64,000 nt of DNA from an uncultured Brevibacillus sp. GTDB lineage: Bacteria > Bacillota > Bacilli > Brevibacillales > Brevibacillaceae. The stretch covers positions 1 to 64,000 of the forward strand of contig NZ_CANMZW010000007.1 of NCBI RefSeq assembly GCF_947502445.1. The letters are read 5' to 3'. Position 1 is the first letter of the stretch. Each line of letters starts with the position of its first letter. Of this stretch, positions 16,081 to 25,496 are shown piece after piece. The translations under genes and the position numbers were made by a program. The notes beneath the pieces are model-generated. The model had not been told where the DNA came from. It made no database searches and saw only the letters and a list, made by a program, of their open reading frames with translations.

Positions 16081-18602
16081 TGAGCCGTCAGCCCATTTTG
16101 CAGCAGTACTACACCCGCGGGCGACAGGGGATTTTCCGTTCGAACGAAGGATACGATACTGTCGCCAAATCGTCAGGGCTGGACAATACGTTTATTAAAA
16201 AGACGCTCCATCCGTTTTGTGTCTACCATGCTCCGCGTGAATTGCAAGAGCGAGCAGAAGGTGATTGGTCCCAGTATCCGGAAGCGCTCGTCTGTTTCCA
16301 CGCTGAATCTGGGGAAATGGTTATCGGGAGAAGCGCTTTTGTCGGGGCCGATTTCACCGGGCAGCGAAATACGTTCTTCAGTCATAATTACATCATTCCG
16401 GCGCAGCGGCGTGATGAATTCATAAAGGACCCGAGCAAGCTATTTGGCATACGTACTTTTGCTACAGCGCACGAGGATGCTATGGGCAAGGAGCTGCCCG
16501 CACTGGAGGAGCTGCCGTATCAGATAGTCGCGACAAGCGATCGGAAGAAGTGGCTCCTGCAGCTCGGTATCGATGAGCGTGTTTTCAAACAGCTGCTGTA
16601 TGCGGTGATGACATCTCTCTCGGCGAAAAAGAAAGTATTTGTCAGCTTAAACGTCGAGGTAAGCGCATTGTCGGCTGTGTCTGCGGAGCTGCTTGCGATT
16701 TTGTATAGCTGTCTGCCTTATGAGATGCGCAGGCATTTTGGTTTTTTGACCTACAGTCATGAGCCGGAGAGCAAAAAGCATATCAACGTTATGTTTGTGG
16801 AAAAAGGGAGCATTCGCCCTGGTGGCGGGCATAGTGATAAAGACTTTTTGTTTGATTTTAGCCAAGGACGCATCTACAACGTCGATTTACAGGAGGGTGT
16901 CCACGAGTATCTGGATTTTGCCTGGGAGTTCCTGAATGATTCCCGGATCATGGCATCCTTCTACACCTTTTGCGAGGAAGTGCTAGCAGGTGCGGACACC
17001 ACCATTACCCTGCGAGTCAGCACCTATTATGAGCTATGCGCTCTCTACATGATCGAAAAAGGGCGGATGTCTGTCTACGAACACAATCGGGCGGGAGTTT
17101 GGCAGGCACTGAACAGTTATTTGGGTCATCCTAGCCTGACTCACAAAAAGCGCTTGATCGATTTGCAAAGCGTGCTGTTACGCGTGGAGACCGAGGCAGT
17201 GACGGCGACAAAGCTGCCTGATAATCTGACGATCAAGCAAATAATTGAATCCTATAATGTCACCAAGCAGGATAGTCTGCAAATGGAGATCGTCCGGTTT
17301 GTGATGGATGTGCTGGTGAAAGCAAAAGGCTTGAGGGAGAGCGGTAATGTAGCGGAGATGTACAAGCACCTGTCCAGAAACCCCGAGCTGTTTGGCTTTA
17401 TGATGCGATCGATCTTTGGACATAAACAGCTGGTCAAGCCGTTATTTGAAGACTATGTGGGTGAACGTCTGCGCAGCGCCTCCCAAATCAGCCAGGTCTT
17501 AAAAGAAATTCAGTTTTGGATGGAAACGGCGCCGCAAGCGCTGAGAAACCCATTTTTCATTATGGTGTCGACAGAACGGCTGCTGGATCTGTTTGGTCGC
17601 GAACGGCAGAAGCTGGATACGGCGATCACCATTCATCAGTTTTTTGAAAATCTCGATGGAACCCGCGGATACGCGGAGGAGCTTTTGGACGAGCTGGACA
17701 AGTCCCTCCTGAAGCATCTCGCTCTGGACTCTGTCACAAAGGATGATTTTCAAAAAATCGTGGCGCTCTTGGAGGAAAAAACACAAAGCTTTTCAGGAAC
17801 GCTGGATGTGGATAGCCGACAGAAGCAGGAGCTGCTTCTCAACCTGGCAGAACTACTGGAACAAAAACGATCCCCTCATCCGGCTGAGTTTTTCCGCAAA
17901 TGGGACCCAGAGGAGACGCGCGCGCAGCAGCGTATCATTCAAAATATGCTGAGTACTCCTTTGGATAAAGACAGCTTTCCGCTGGTGACCTTCGTCTTTT
18001 ATCGAGACGATCAATTTGGGCAGGAAGGCTTTCATTGCACAGAAATGCTGACCTTTGTGGAACAAAATGGCGGGGAGACGGTCCTGCATGCATTTATTCA
18101 GTGGACGATGACACAGCGTATGTTTTTTGAAGGCAAAGACATGATGCCTGCTTACCGACAAGCACTCAAACAGTTCTTCCTGGAGGACAAAGGGCGTAGA
18201 TTGCGGAATAAAGAGTGGCGAAAACGCTGGTACGCGATTCGAAATGCCGATTTTCGCAAGCTCCTGGAAGAAGTGCGGAGTGTAACGGCAAATCCGTTGG
18301 TCAAGCTCTTTCGTAACAAGACGCTGGTGACCTCTGGACTAGTTGTCTTGATCGCTGCTGGCGCTTGGGGTGGGTACATGCTTTGGGGACAAACGCCCAA
18401 TCCTGAAAATGAAGGAGCAAACGGACAAGATCCAACTGTTCCGGGGACAACTGAGCATGAGAAAATTCCAGCGACGGCTGTATGGATTCCGGCGTACCGA
18501 CTCATGCTGGACCCACAAATCGAACCGGTTAACGGTTCTGCTCCTACTCCTGCGAGCCAGGTAAGCAAGCTTGAGGAATCAACCAAACCAGCTACGCCAT
18601 AG
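16080..18602 (+). CDS. GTPase-associated protein 1 (GAP1)-like membrane-anchored protein
   Basis: 840 residues from a GTG at 16080 with GGGGAGGG just upstream; this start shares one base with the GTPase stop codon. The first 140 residues (ILQQYYTRGRQGIFRSNEGY ... TFFSHNYIIP) fit the GAP1 N-terminal domain type 2. A long helical middle follows, then one transmembrane helix near 748-771 and a 69-residue Pro/Glu-rich external tail. In known families GAP1 is coupled to DO-type GTPases, consistent with the neighbour. It is the last gene of the operon and would tether the GTPase to the membrane. Confidence 0.8.
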   Translation: MSRQPILQQYYTRGRQGIFRSNEGYDTVAKSSGLDNTFIKKTLHPFCVYHAPRELQERAEGDWSQYPEALVCFHAESGEMVIGRSAFVGADFTGQRNTFFSHNYIIPAQRRDEFIKDPSKLFGIRTFATAHEDAMGKELPALEELPYQIVATSDRKKWLLQLGIDERVFKQLLYAVMTSLSAKKKVFVSLNVEVSALSAVSAELLAILYSCLPYEMRRHFGFLTYSHEPESKKHINVMFVEKGSIRPGGGHSDKDFLFDFSQGRIYNVDLQEGVHEYLDFAWEFLNDSRIMASFYTFCEEVLAGADTTITLRVSTYYELCALYMIEKGRMSVYEHNRAGVWQALNSYLGHPSLTHKKRLIDLQSVLLRVETEAVTATKLPDNLTIKQIIESYNVTKQDSLQMEIVRFVMDVLVKAKGLRESGNVAEMYKHLSRNPELFGFMMRSIFGHKQLVKPLFEDYVGERLRSASQISQVLKEIQFWMETAPQALRNPFFIMVSTERLLDLFGRERQKLDTAITIHQFFENLDGTRGYAEELLDELDKSLLKHLALDSVTKDDFQKIVALLEEKTQSFSGTLDVDSRQKQELLLNLAELLEQKRSPHPAEFFRKWDPEETRAQQRIIQNMLSTPLDKDSFPLVTFVFYRDDQFGQEGFHCTEMLTFVEQNGGETVLHAFIQWTMTQRMFFEGKDMMPAYRQALKQFFLEDKGRRLRNKEWRKRWYAIRNADFRKLLEEVRSVTANPLVKLFRNKTLVTSGLVVLIAAGAWGGYMLWGQTPNPENEGANGQDPTVPGTTEHEKIPATAVWIPAYRLMLDPQIEPVNGSAPTPASQVSKLEESTKPATP

Positions 18603-18623
18603 AAATAGAAAACCGTTTTTTAG

Positions 18624-18758
18624 GGGCTACCTTTCCATCAGCTTAAAAGCGTTTCTGAAAAGCTGCAAGGATTGGAAATAAAGTCGGTGATTTGCTATCA
18701 CGGAGGCATCTATCAGGATAACGTGGAGGAGCAAATACAAAGCTTGAGCAAATCATAA
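18624..18758 (+). pseudogene. Remnant: C-terminus of an MBL-fold hydrolase
   Basis: An open stretch after an in-frame TAG (18621) encodes about 44 residues with no start, including LQGLEIKSVICYHGGIYQ. The VICYHGG pattern is typical of the C-terminal end of MBL-fold metallo-hydrolases (YflN-like). The metal-binding HxHxDH part is absent, so this is a decayed fragment left beside the operon. Confidence 0.45.
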
Positions 18759-18793
18759 ATCATGATAGAAGAAGTCTACGGCGATTAGATACA

Positions 18794-18831
18794 GGCACCC
18801 ACTGCGAAAAGCGGGCAGGGTGCCTTTTTTT
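18794..18831 (+). terminator. Rho-independent terminator closing the vWA/tubulin/GTPase region
   Basis: GGCACCC pairs with GGGTGCC around a short CTGC/GCGG stem and is followed by seven T. It is the first strong plus-strand terminator after 5309. Confidence 0.9.
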
Positions 18832-18860
18832 CATAAAAACCTTCCATGAAAATTCCGCAA

Positions 18861-19673
18861 TTATTTGGAAATAAGGGGGGGCTGTATCAGCATGACAATT
18901 TGCATGGGGGTGAACAGGCTAAAATGCTTGAAATCTTTGATGAAATGGGCCTGATCGTAGTAGCCGTGTTCGCTGGCGATCGTGCCGGAGGTAGTCGTAC
19001 GGTTCATCATGGACGACAGAGTATTTTGAAAGCGAGTAATTCGGCTGTATTGTTTTGGCGAGAGTCCGAGCGTCTCTACGAATTTTTTTCGGATGTAGCG
19101 GGTCGAAAAACCGATGTCCTCTGCTAACTGATCAACGGTGACATTCCCTTTGGATTGGTAGATTTGCTGCAAACAGTAAGAGAGCCATCCAAACGATTGC
19201 TCAGTCAACAACAGCTTGGGCAACAAAAAACGTTCAAAATGGGCAATTCTCTCCGAAAACGATGCTTTTTCCGCGATGTCATCACCGAGGCTGCTGACGC
19301 CGTGAACCACATCTCCCAAATGAAGCTGTCTGTCGATGAAATCTCGGAACGGAGAAGGAGACAGATGCAAGCTTTGCAAAGGGGTGAGACGAATCCCGAA
19401 ATACGTGGCTCCTGCATAAAAGGGAATACTCTCTCCTTGCAGGATGGTACCACAGATCAAAGAGTGCGGTCGCTTTGGATCACAGCAGATGAGCACGTCT
19501 ATACAGCCATCAGGCACGACACGAATCGCGTCAACGGTCTTGCCCGTGACGTACTGATAGTAAAGAACCGTTTGGTCCAGGTAGGAGACGAGCCTCTCTT
19601 GATAGCTGCTAGTCTCCAGCCGAAAACCGTATTGGACAGGCGGCAAATTGGCAGCAATTTCAACGCGATTCAT
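18861..19673 (-). CDS. AraC-family transcriptional regulator
   Basis: 270 residues. The N-terminal half (to about 160) is a cupin-like ligand domain of the type found in one-component AraC regulators (VVPDGCIDVLIC ... FGIRLTPLQ). The C-terminal half (about 175-262) has the paired AraC helix-turn-helix, with VTVDQLAEDIGFSTRYIRKK and the YDQAHFIKDFK signature. AAAGGTGG lies 10 bases before the start. It is divergent from copper amine oxidase and aldehyde dehydrogenase genes, so it probably activates them in response to an amine or aldehyde, as FeaR does in E. coli. Confidence 0.85.
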   Translation of the reverse strand: MNRVEIAANLPPVQYGFRLETSSYQERLVSYLDQTVLYYQYVTGKTVDAIRVVPDGCIDVLICCDPKRPHSLICGTILQGESIPFYAGATYFGIRLTPLQSLHLSPSPFRDFIDRQLHLGDVVHGVSSLGDDIAEKASFSERIAHFERFLLPKLLLTEQSFGWLSYCLQQIYQSKGNVTVDQLAEDIGFSTRYIRKKFVETLGLSPKQYSRITRFQNTLSSMMNRTTTSGTIASEHGYYDQAHFIKDFKHFSLFTPMQIVMLIQPPLISK

Positions 19674-19835
19674 TCATCCACAACCACCTTTACAAAGTCG
19701 TCGGATAACAAAATAAGTACTTACCACTAGTATGAACCAAAATAAAGAAAACTGATAGTTCCGAATTTTACAATACAAGACCTGGAGCTTGCCCATAAAA
19801 TGGACGTCAAAGAGTTGAAAATGGGGGGATCTTTC

Positions 19836-22142
19836 ATGCAGCAAATAAAGACGAACAGAAAGAAACTACAAAAACAGATCATGATGTCTACAGCGGCGCT
19901 CGGAACTGCTCTGACATTCGCATTGTCGCCATCAGTTCCATTTGCCGAAAAGGCCAACGCGCACGGAGGAGAGGCGGAATACCTTCCTCTCAAATCGATG
20001 GTCGAGGAATTCGGCGGAACCGTCTCCTGGGATAGCAGCACGCAGACAGCGCAAGTCAAGAGAGAGGGAACCAATGTCTTGCTAAAGGTCAATCAGGCAG
20101 AGGCAAGGGTCAATGGAAAGATAGTCCAACTGGAGGCTCCTGTCGTCAATAAAAACGGAACACTCTATGTAACCCATCACTTCCTCAACGAAGTCTTTCA
20201 GTCACAGTTGGATCAGACGGCCTCGGTCCAAAAGGAAGAGCATCCTCTCAATCCACTGACTGCCGAAGAAATCAATACCGTGGTGAACGTCATCAAAGCA
20301 TCCGAATCCTATAAAAAGAGCCTGCGTTTTACGCAAATATCGTTAAAAGAACCTGATAAAGCCAAGGTATGGAGCTGGGTGTACGGGCAAAAGCAAGCAT
20401 TCGAGCGGTCAGCGAATGTGGTCATGCTAGACGGAAAGAACGTCATCGAAGGCGAGGTAGATCTCGTCTCGAAAAGGCTCGTCTCCTGGAAGGAAATAGA
20501 GGGGGTGCACGGGATGGTCATCCTAGATGACTTCGAGACCGTGCAGACAGCCATCGAGGAAAGCCGAGAGTACGCGGATGCTCTCAAAAAGCGGGGAATC
20601 AACGATGTGAAAAAGGTGGTCGCCACGCCACTCACGGTCGGATACTTCAATGGGGCAGACGGTTTGAAGCAAGATTTGCGGTTGCTGAAGGTCGTCTCTT
20701 ATCTGGATGTGGGCGACGGAAACTACTGGGCGCACCCCATTGAGAACCTCGTAGCAATCGTAGACCTGGAGCAAAAGAAAGTCATCAAGATCGAGGACGC
20801 AGGAGTGATTCCGGTACCGTTGAAATCGACCCCGTATGATGGGCGAAATCAGCAGGTCAAGCAGACGGTCAAACCACTTACCATCACAGAGCCGCAAGGG
20901 AAAAACTACTCGCTCGAAGGTAACACCATTCACTGGGGCAACTGGGATTTCCATCTACGTCTCGATTCCCGTGTAGGTCCTGTGCTCTCTACGATGACGT
21001 ATAACGACAATGGCACCAAACGAAAAGTCATGTATGAAGGATCTCTCGGCGGCATGATCGTTCCTTATGGCGATCCGGACGTGGGCTGGTATTTCAAAGC
21101 GTATCTGGATTCCGGTGACTATGGGATGGGTGTATTGACGTCCTCCCTGCAAAAAGGGACAGACGTGCCTGACAATGCTCAATTGCTCGATGCCACCATT
21201 TCCGACAATGATGGCAACCCGTACACCATTCCAAAGGCTATAGCGATCTTTGAGCAATACGCTGGACCCGAGTTCAAGCATCAAGAAATGGGCAAAGACA
21301 ACGTGAGCCGAGAACGCCGCGAGCTGGTCGTTCGTTGGATCAGCACGGTGGGCAACTACGATTATATTTTTGACTGGATCTTGTCACCGAACGGAACGAT
21401 GAAAATTGATGTTGGCGCGACAGGTATTGAAGCTGTAAAGGCAGTCAAATCGTCTACCATGCACGATGCGACAGCTAAAGAAGATACTCGCTATGGTACG
21501 CTGATCGACCACAACATTGTGGGGACGACCCACCAGCACATTTACAACTTCCGACTCGATCTGGACGTGGATGGCGAGAGCAATGTGCTGACAGAGCTCA
21601 ACCCACAGATTGAGAAAAATACGGCAGGCGGACCGCGCAAGAGTGCAATCGTAACCGAACAAAAAACGGTCACTACCGAGCAGGATGCCATCCAAAACTT
21701 TGATCCTTCGACCATTCGTTTGATTAGCAATCCAAATAAAGAGAACAAGGTGGGCAATCCGGTATCCTATCAAATCATCCCGTATGCAGGTGGAACGCAT
21801 CCAGTAGCAAAAGGAGCCATGTTTAGCAAGGATGAGTGGTTATATAACCGCGTGAACTTCATGGATAAACAAATCTGGGTGACGAAATACAACCAAGACG
21901 AGCGATTCCCTGAGGGGAAATATCCGAATCGCGCCAAGACGGATACGGGCTTGAAAGAGTTTACCGCCAATAATGACTCGATCGTGAACACAGACATCGT
22001 CGTTTGGATGACGACAGGCACGACCCACGTTGCCCGTGCGGAGGAATGGCCGATCATGCCTACGGAGTGGGTGCACGCGATGCTGAAGCCATGGAATTTC
22101 TTTGATCAGACTCCAACCTTGGACTTGCCTGAGCAAAAGTAA
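19836..22142 (+). CDS. Secreted copper amine oxidase with stalk domain
   Basis: 768 residues from the ATG at 19836 (GGGGGG nine bases upstream). It oxidises primary amines to aldehydes with release of H2O2 and NH3. A long signal peptide (about 1-43) precedes a copper-amine-oxidase N-terminal 'stalk' domain (about 50-120), then the catalytic beta-sandwich domain. The topaquinone precursor is Tyr508 in VGNYDY. Copper ligands are His566 and His568 (HQH) and His731 (THVARAEEWPIMP). The enzyme is exported, so oxidation occurs outside the membrane. The aldehyde dehydrogenase gene starts 40 bp downstream. Confidence 0.9.
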   Translation: MQQIKTNRKKLQKQIMMSTAALGTALTFALSPSVPFAEKANAHGGEAEYLPLKSMVEEFGGTVSWDSSTQTAQVKREGTNVLLKVNQAEARVNGKIVQLEAPVVNKNGTLYVTHHFLNEVFQSQLDQTASVQKEEHPLNPLTAEEINTVVNVIKASESYKKSLRFTQISLKEPDKAKVWSWVYGQKQAFERSANVVMLDGKNVIEGEVDLVSKRLVSWKEIEGVHGMVILDDFETVQTAIEESREYADALKKRGINDVKKVVATPLTVGYFNGADGLKQDLRLLKVVSYLDVGDGNYWAHPIENLVAIVDLEQKKVIKIEDAGVIPVPLKSTPYDGRNQQVKQTVKPLTITEPQGKNYSLEGNTIHWGNWDFHLRLDSRVGPVLSTMTYNDNGTKRKVMYEGSLGGMIVPYGDPDVGWYFKAYLDSGDYGMGVLTSSLQKGTDVPDNAQLLDATISDNDGNPYTIPKAIAIFEQYAGPEFKHQEMGKDNVSRERRELVVRWISTVGNYDYIFDWILSPNGTMKIDVGATGIEAVKAVKSSTMHDATAKEDTRYGTLIDHNIVGTTHQHIYNFRLDLDVDGESNVLTELNPQIEKNTAGGPRKSAIVTEQKTVTTEQDAIQNFDPSTIRLISNPNKENKVGNPVSYQIIPYAGGTHPVAKGAMFSKDEWLYNRVNFMDKQIWVTKYNQDERFPEGKYPNRAKTDTGLKEFTANNDSIVNTDIVVWMTTGTTHVARAEEWPIMPTEWVHAMLKPWNFFDQTPTLDLPEQK

Positions 22143-22181
22143 TTCCACGCTAAATCAATCAAAGAATCGGGGGAGATAAGG

Positions 22182-23654
22182 ATGGCACAGAACTACCAAT
22201 TATTCATTGATGGAAAATGGCTACATGCATTGTCAGGCAAGACCTTTGATTCGCTCAATCCTGCTACTGGGGAAGTAAATGGTGTGGTAGCAGAAGCTGG
22301 AGCAGAAGATGTCGATCTGGCCGTAAAGGCAGCCCGAAAAGCTTTTCAAACGGGACCATGGGCAGAGATGGCACCTGGGGATCGCGGCAGACTGTTGTAT
22401 CGCGCCGCTCAAAAAATGTGGGAGAAGCTCGATTATCTCGCAGAGGTCGAATCCAGTGACAACGGTTTACCCATCAACGAAACCAAGTACATCGCGATGC
22501 CTGCTACGATAGATGTACTCGAATTTTACGCAGGGCTGGCCAACAAAGTGCAAGGTGAAACGCTAGCCTCCCCAGGCAATCGATTCAACTATACGTTGCG
22601 TGAGCCAATTGGCGTCATTGGTGCCATCGTACCTTGGAATTTCCCACTCATGCTGGCGATGTGGAAGCTGGCTCCAGCACTGGCGGCTGGGAACACGATC
22701 GTCATCAAACCGGCGGAGCAAACCCCGATCAGCATGCTGGAATTAGCGAAAGTCTTTCAAGAGGCAGGCATTCCCGATGGGGTTATCAACGTTGTACCAG
22801 GCTACGGCGCGGTGGCGGGGGATGCATTGGCAGCGCATCCGGACGTGGACAAGATCGCTTTCACCGGTTCGACAGCGACAGGCAGACTGATCATGCAGGC
22901 AGCGAGCAAGCATCTCAAGCCAGTATCACTGGAGCTTGGCGGCAAATCTCCGAATATCGTTTTTGCCGACGCTGAACTCGAAGACGCAGTGAACGGCGCA
23001 CTCTTCGGCATCTACTTTGCCCAAGGACAAGTGTGTGCCGCTGGATCTCGTCTATTCGTGCAGGATAGCGTGTACGATCAATTCCTGGATGCATTCAGCA
23101 AAAAGGCGCAAACCATTCGGGTAGGAAATCCCCTGGATCCGATGACGCAAATGGGACCACAGGTATCGATGACGCAACTGGAACGAATCGAGCATTATGT
23201 GGAGAAAGGCTTGGAAGAGGGAGCCAACCTCGTTTTGGGAGGCAAACGAAATCCGCAGGCAGGGACGGGGTACTACTTTTCCCCAACCATTTTTGAGAAC
23301 GTCACGAATGACATGACGATCGCGCGTGAGGAAATATTCGGACCTGTCATTTCCGTCATTCGCTTCAAGGACGAGGAGGATGCAATCAGGTTGGCAAACG
23401 ACACGACGTACGGATTGGCTTCCGGTGTCTGGACCAGCGACTTGAAGCGGGCACATCGCATGGCGCGTGGCTTGCAGGCTGGCACCGTTTATATTAATAC
23501 GTACAGCATGCTCGACAGTACAACTCCATTTGGCGGCACCAAACAAAGTGGTTTCGGTCGTGAACTAGGGATGCAGGCGATGGATATGTATACCCATACG
23601 AAGAGTGTCTGGGTCGACTTGGGCAAGCAAGGGGTGAACTGGTACGGAGTTTAG
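22182..23654 (+). CDS. Aldehyde dehydrogenase (phenylacetaldehyde dehydrogenase-like)
   Basis: 490 residues, the full length for the NAD(P)-dependent ALDH family. It oxidises an aldehyde to the carboxylic acid. Catalytic Glu251 lies in LELGGKSPN and the nucleophile Cys285 in GQVCAAGS; the nucleotide-binding FTGSTATG precedes them. Being co-directional with and 40 bp behind the amine oxidase gene, it likely removes the aldehyde that enzyme makes. The substrate (phenylacetaldehyde or a related aromatic aldehyde) is inferred from context. Confidence 0.9.
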   Translation: MAQNYQLFIDGKWLHALSGKTFDSLNPATGEVNGVVAEAGAEDVDLAVKAARKAFQTGPWAEMAPGDRGRLLYRAAQKMWEKLDYLAEVESSDNGLPINETKYIAMPATIDVLEFYAGLANKVQGETLASPGNRFNYTLREPIGVIGAIVPWNFPLMLAMWKLAPALAAGNTIVIKPAEQTPISMLELAKVFQEAGIPDGVINVVPGYGAVAGDALAAHPDVDKIAFTGSTATGRLIMQAASKHLKPVSLELGGKSPNIVFADAELEDAVNGALFGIYFAQGQVCAAGSRLFVQDSVYDQFLDAFSKKAQTIRVGNPLDPMTQMGPQVSMTQLERIEHYVEKGLEEGANLVLGGKRNPQAGTGYYFSPTIFENVTNDMTIAREEIFGPVISVIRFKDEEDAIRLANDTTYGLASGVWTSDLKRAHRMARGLQAGTVYINTYSMLDSTTPFGGTKQSGFGRELGMQAMDMYTHTKSVWVDLGKQGVNWYGV

Positions 23655-23656
23655 AA

Positions 23657-23764
23657 TTCAAAAGGCCTTTAGCTGATGACCGCCCGCAGAGTGTAAACAT
23701 TCGCGAAGTCATTCTTGTGCCGGCTCGTCAACTGGCTTATATGATTCAGAATCAACCTGAGTAA
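23657..23764 (+). other. Possible gene remnant, about 35 codons
   Basis: The 363-bp gap after the aldehyde dehydrogenase holds an open stretch ending ...SVNIREVILVPARQL... and a stop at 23762-23764, without a start or ribosome site. It has a faint resemblance to the C-terminal end of LacI-type regulators. A hairpin GCTGCCGTC/GACGGTGGC follows (about 23773-23796) and may terminate the aldehyde dehydrogenase transcript. Nothing else definite is seen up to 24017. Confidence 0.25.
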
Positions 23765-24017
23765 GATCACGGGGCTGCCGTCTGTATGACGGTGGCCTTG
23801 CTGCGTTTGAGCCTTTTGCATTAACCAGAGCTGTCCTGGGTGGGCAAAGCTGGAGAGCAGACGATCATGTATCGTGCGGCGTCCGATTCGCTTTTTTCGA
23901 AAATGCTTCGTGAATATCATGTAAAGAAAAGGCCAAGTCTCTACAAACCGGAGGAGCTAGGGTGTAAAATGATGACGCTAATGCAAATCAAGGCATCGCG
24001 CCAAGAAAGGTGACATC

Positions 24018-25385
24018 ATGGAAGCGACACTCGCAAAGCAGCCAAAGGAACGGCAGGAAGCCAAGCAGTTCAATCTGTTTGCTTTGACGTGGCCCATCTT
24101 TTTGGAGCTTTTTCTTTTTACGCTTATTGGTATTACAGATACATTCATGCTAAGTGGCGTTTCCGACCAGGCTGTGTCTGCCGTTGGGGCAGCCAATCAG
24201 TTTCTGTTTATCGCCATTCTTGTGCTGGAGGTAGTAGGTAACGGTGCATCGATTGTCGTTTCGCAATACATTGGCTCCAAAAAAATGCACGACGCGGCAA
24301 AGGTAGGAGCAATAGCAGTTACTCTCAACCTGATGATCGGGATTTTGATCAGTGCAGGCTTTGTCTTGTATGGAAATGCGCTTCTGCGAAGTGTTAATCT
24401 CCAAGGAGACATTTTGGCCATGGCCCAGTCGTATACGGCGATTGTCGGTGGAGGCCTTTTTCTGCAAGCCATGATTAATACATTGGCCAGCATTATTCGT
24501 ACGTACGGATTTACACGAGAAAGCATGTATATTTCGCTCGGGATCAACGTGATTCACGTCATCGGAAATTACTTGCTCATCTTTGGAAATGTTGGCTTTC
24601 CTCAATTAGGTGTCGAAGGGGCAGCGATTTCGACTGTACTGAGCAGAGGGCTAGGATTGCTTATCTTTTTCTGGGCGTTTTATCGTCTGATCGAGGTCAA
24701 GGTATCGCTTAGGGACTACTTTACCCTCACCAAGTCATATGTCAGTAAAATCTGTCGAGTGGGAATTCCCTCGGCATTCGAGCAGATCACGTACCATGCC
24801 TGCCAGTCTGTTTTTTTGTACTATGTGACCTTCCTTGGGGCAGCAGCACTTGCTTCGAGACAGTACGTGATGAATATTTCCATGTTTATTTATTTGTTTA
24901 GCGTAGCGATTGGGATGGGGACGGCGATTATTACTGGCCGCTTGGTTGGAGCAGGCAGGCGTGATGAAGCGTATGGCCGCGTATGGAAAAGTTTGCGGTG
25001 GGGGCTCGTTTATACAGTCGTCATCAATACGGTCATTATTATTTTACGCGAGCCGATTATGCGCTTGTTTACGGAAGACCCTGACATACTTCGCATCAGT
25101 ACACAGATTATCCTGCTGAGTATTTTGCTCGAGACGGGGCGGGTCTTTAACATCGTTTTGATCAATTCCTTGCGCGCAGCTGGTGATGCGCAGTTTCCGG
25201 TCTATATGGGCTTGATCTCGATGGTTGGGATCAGTTTGCCGCTTGGCTACGTACTCGCTTTTCACGCCAATATGGGGCTGGCAGGTGTATGGTTAGCTGT
25301 GGCAGCGGACGAATGGATTCGCGGGATCGTGATGTTTTTCCGTTGGAGAAGCAAAGCGTGGGAAAGAAAAACGCTCATCGAATGA
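24018..25385 (+). CDS. MATE-family efflux transporter
   Basis: 455 residues with about twelve hydrophobic helices in two homologous halves, the MatE fold. The N-terminal sequence FNLFALTWPIFLELFLFTLIGITDTFML is typical of the family. It would export cationic drugs or metabolites using a Na+ or H+ gradient. AAAGGTG precedes the ATG. Single gene; the substrate cannot be read from sequence. Confidence 0.9.
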   Translation: MEATLAKQPKERQEAKQFNLFALTWPIFLELFLFTLIGITDTFMLSGVSDQAVSAVGAANQFLFIAILVLEVVGNGASIVVSQYIGSKKMHDAAKVGAIAVTLNLMIGILISAGFVLYGNALLRSVNLQGDILAMAQSYTAIVGGGLFLQAMINTLASIIRTYGFTRESMYISLGINVIHVIGNYLLIFGNVGFPQLGVEGAAISTVLSRGLGLLIFFWAFYRLIEVKVSLRDYFTLTKSYVSKICRVGIPSAFEQITYHACQSVFLYYVTFLGAAALASRQYVMNISMFIYLFSVAIGMGTAIITGRLVGAGRRDEAYGRVWKSLRWGLVYTVVINTVIIILREPIMRLFTEDPDILRISTQIILLSILLETGRVFNIVLINSLRAAGDAQFPVYMGLISMVGISLPLGYVLAFHANMGLAGVWLAVAADEWIRGIVMFFRWRSKAWERKTLIE

Positions 25386-25496
25386 TAAACTCCGTCAACA
25401 GACTGACTGAAAACCAACACCAGGGTCGGATGGTTCTTCTAAGCATTCATGCTACACTTTACCTAAGAACATGATGGACTGGTAAGGGAGATAGAG

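Noticed and set aside
23669..23920. 83-residue minus-strand frame after the aldehyde dehydrogenase gene
   Set aside because: No ribosome site, no recognisable domain, and it overlaps a plus-strand remnant; likely chance.
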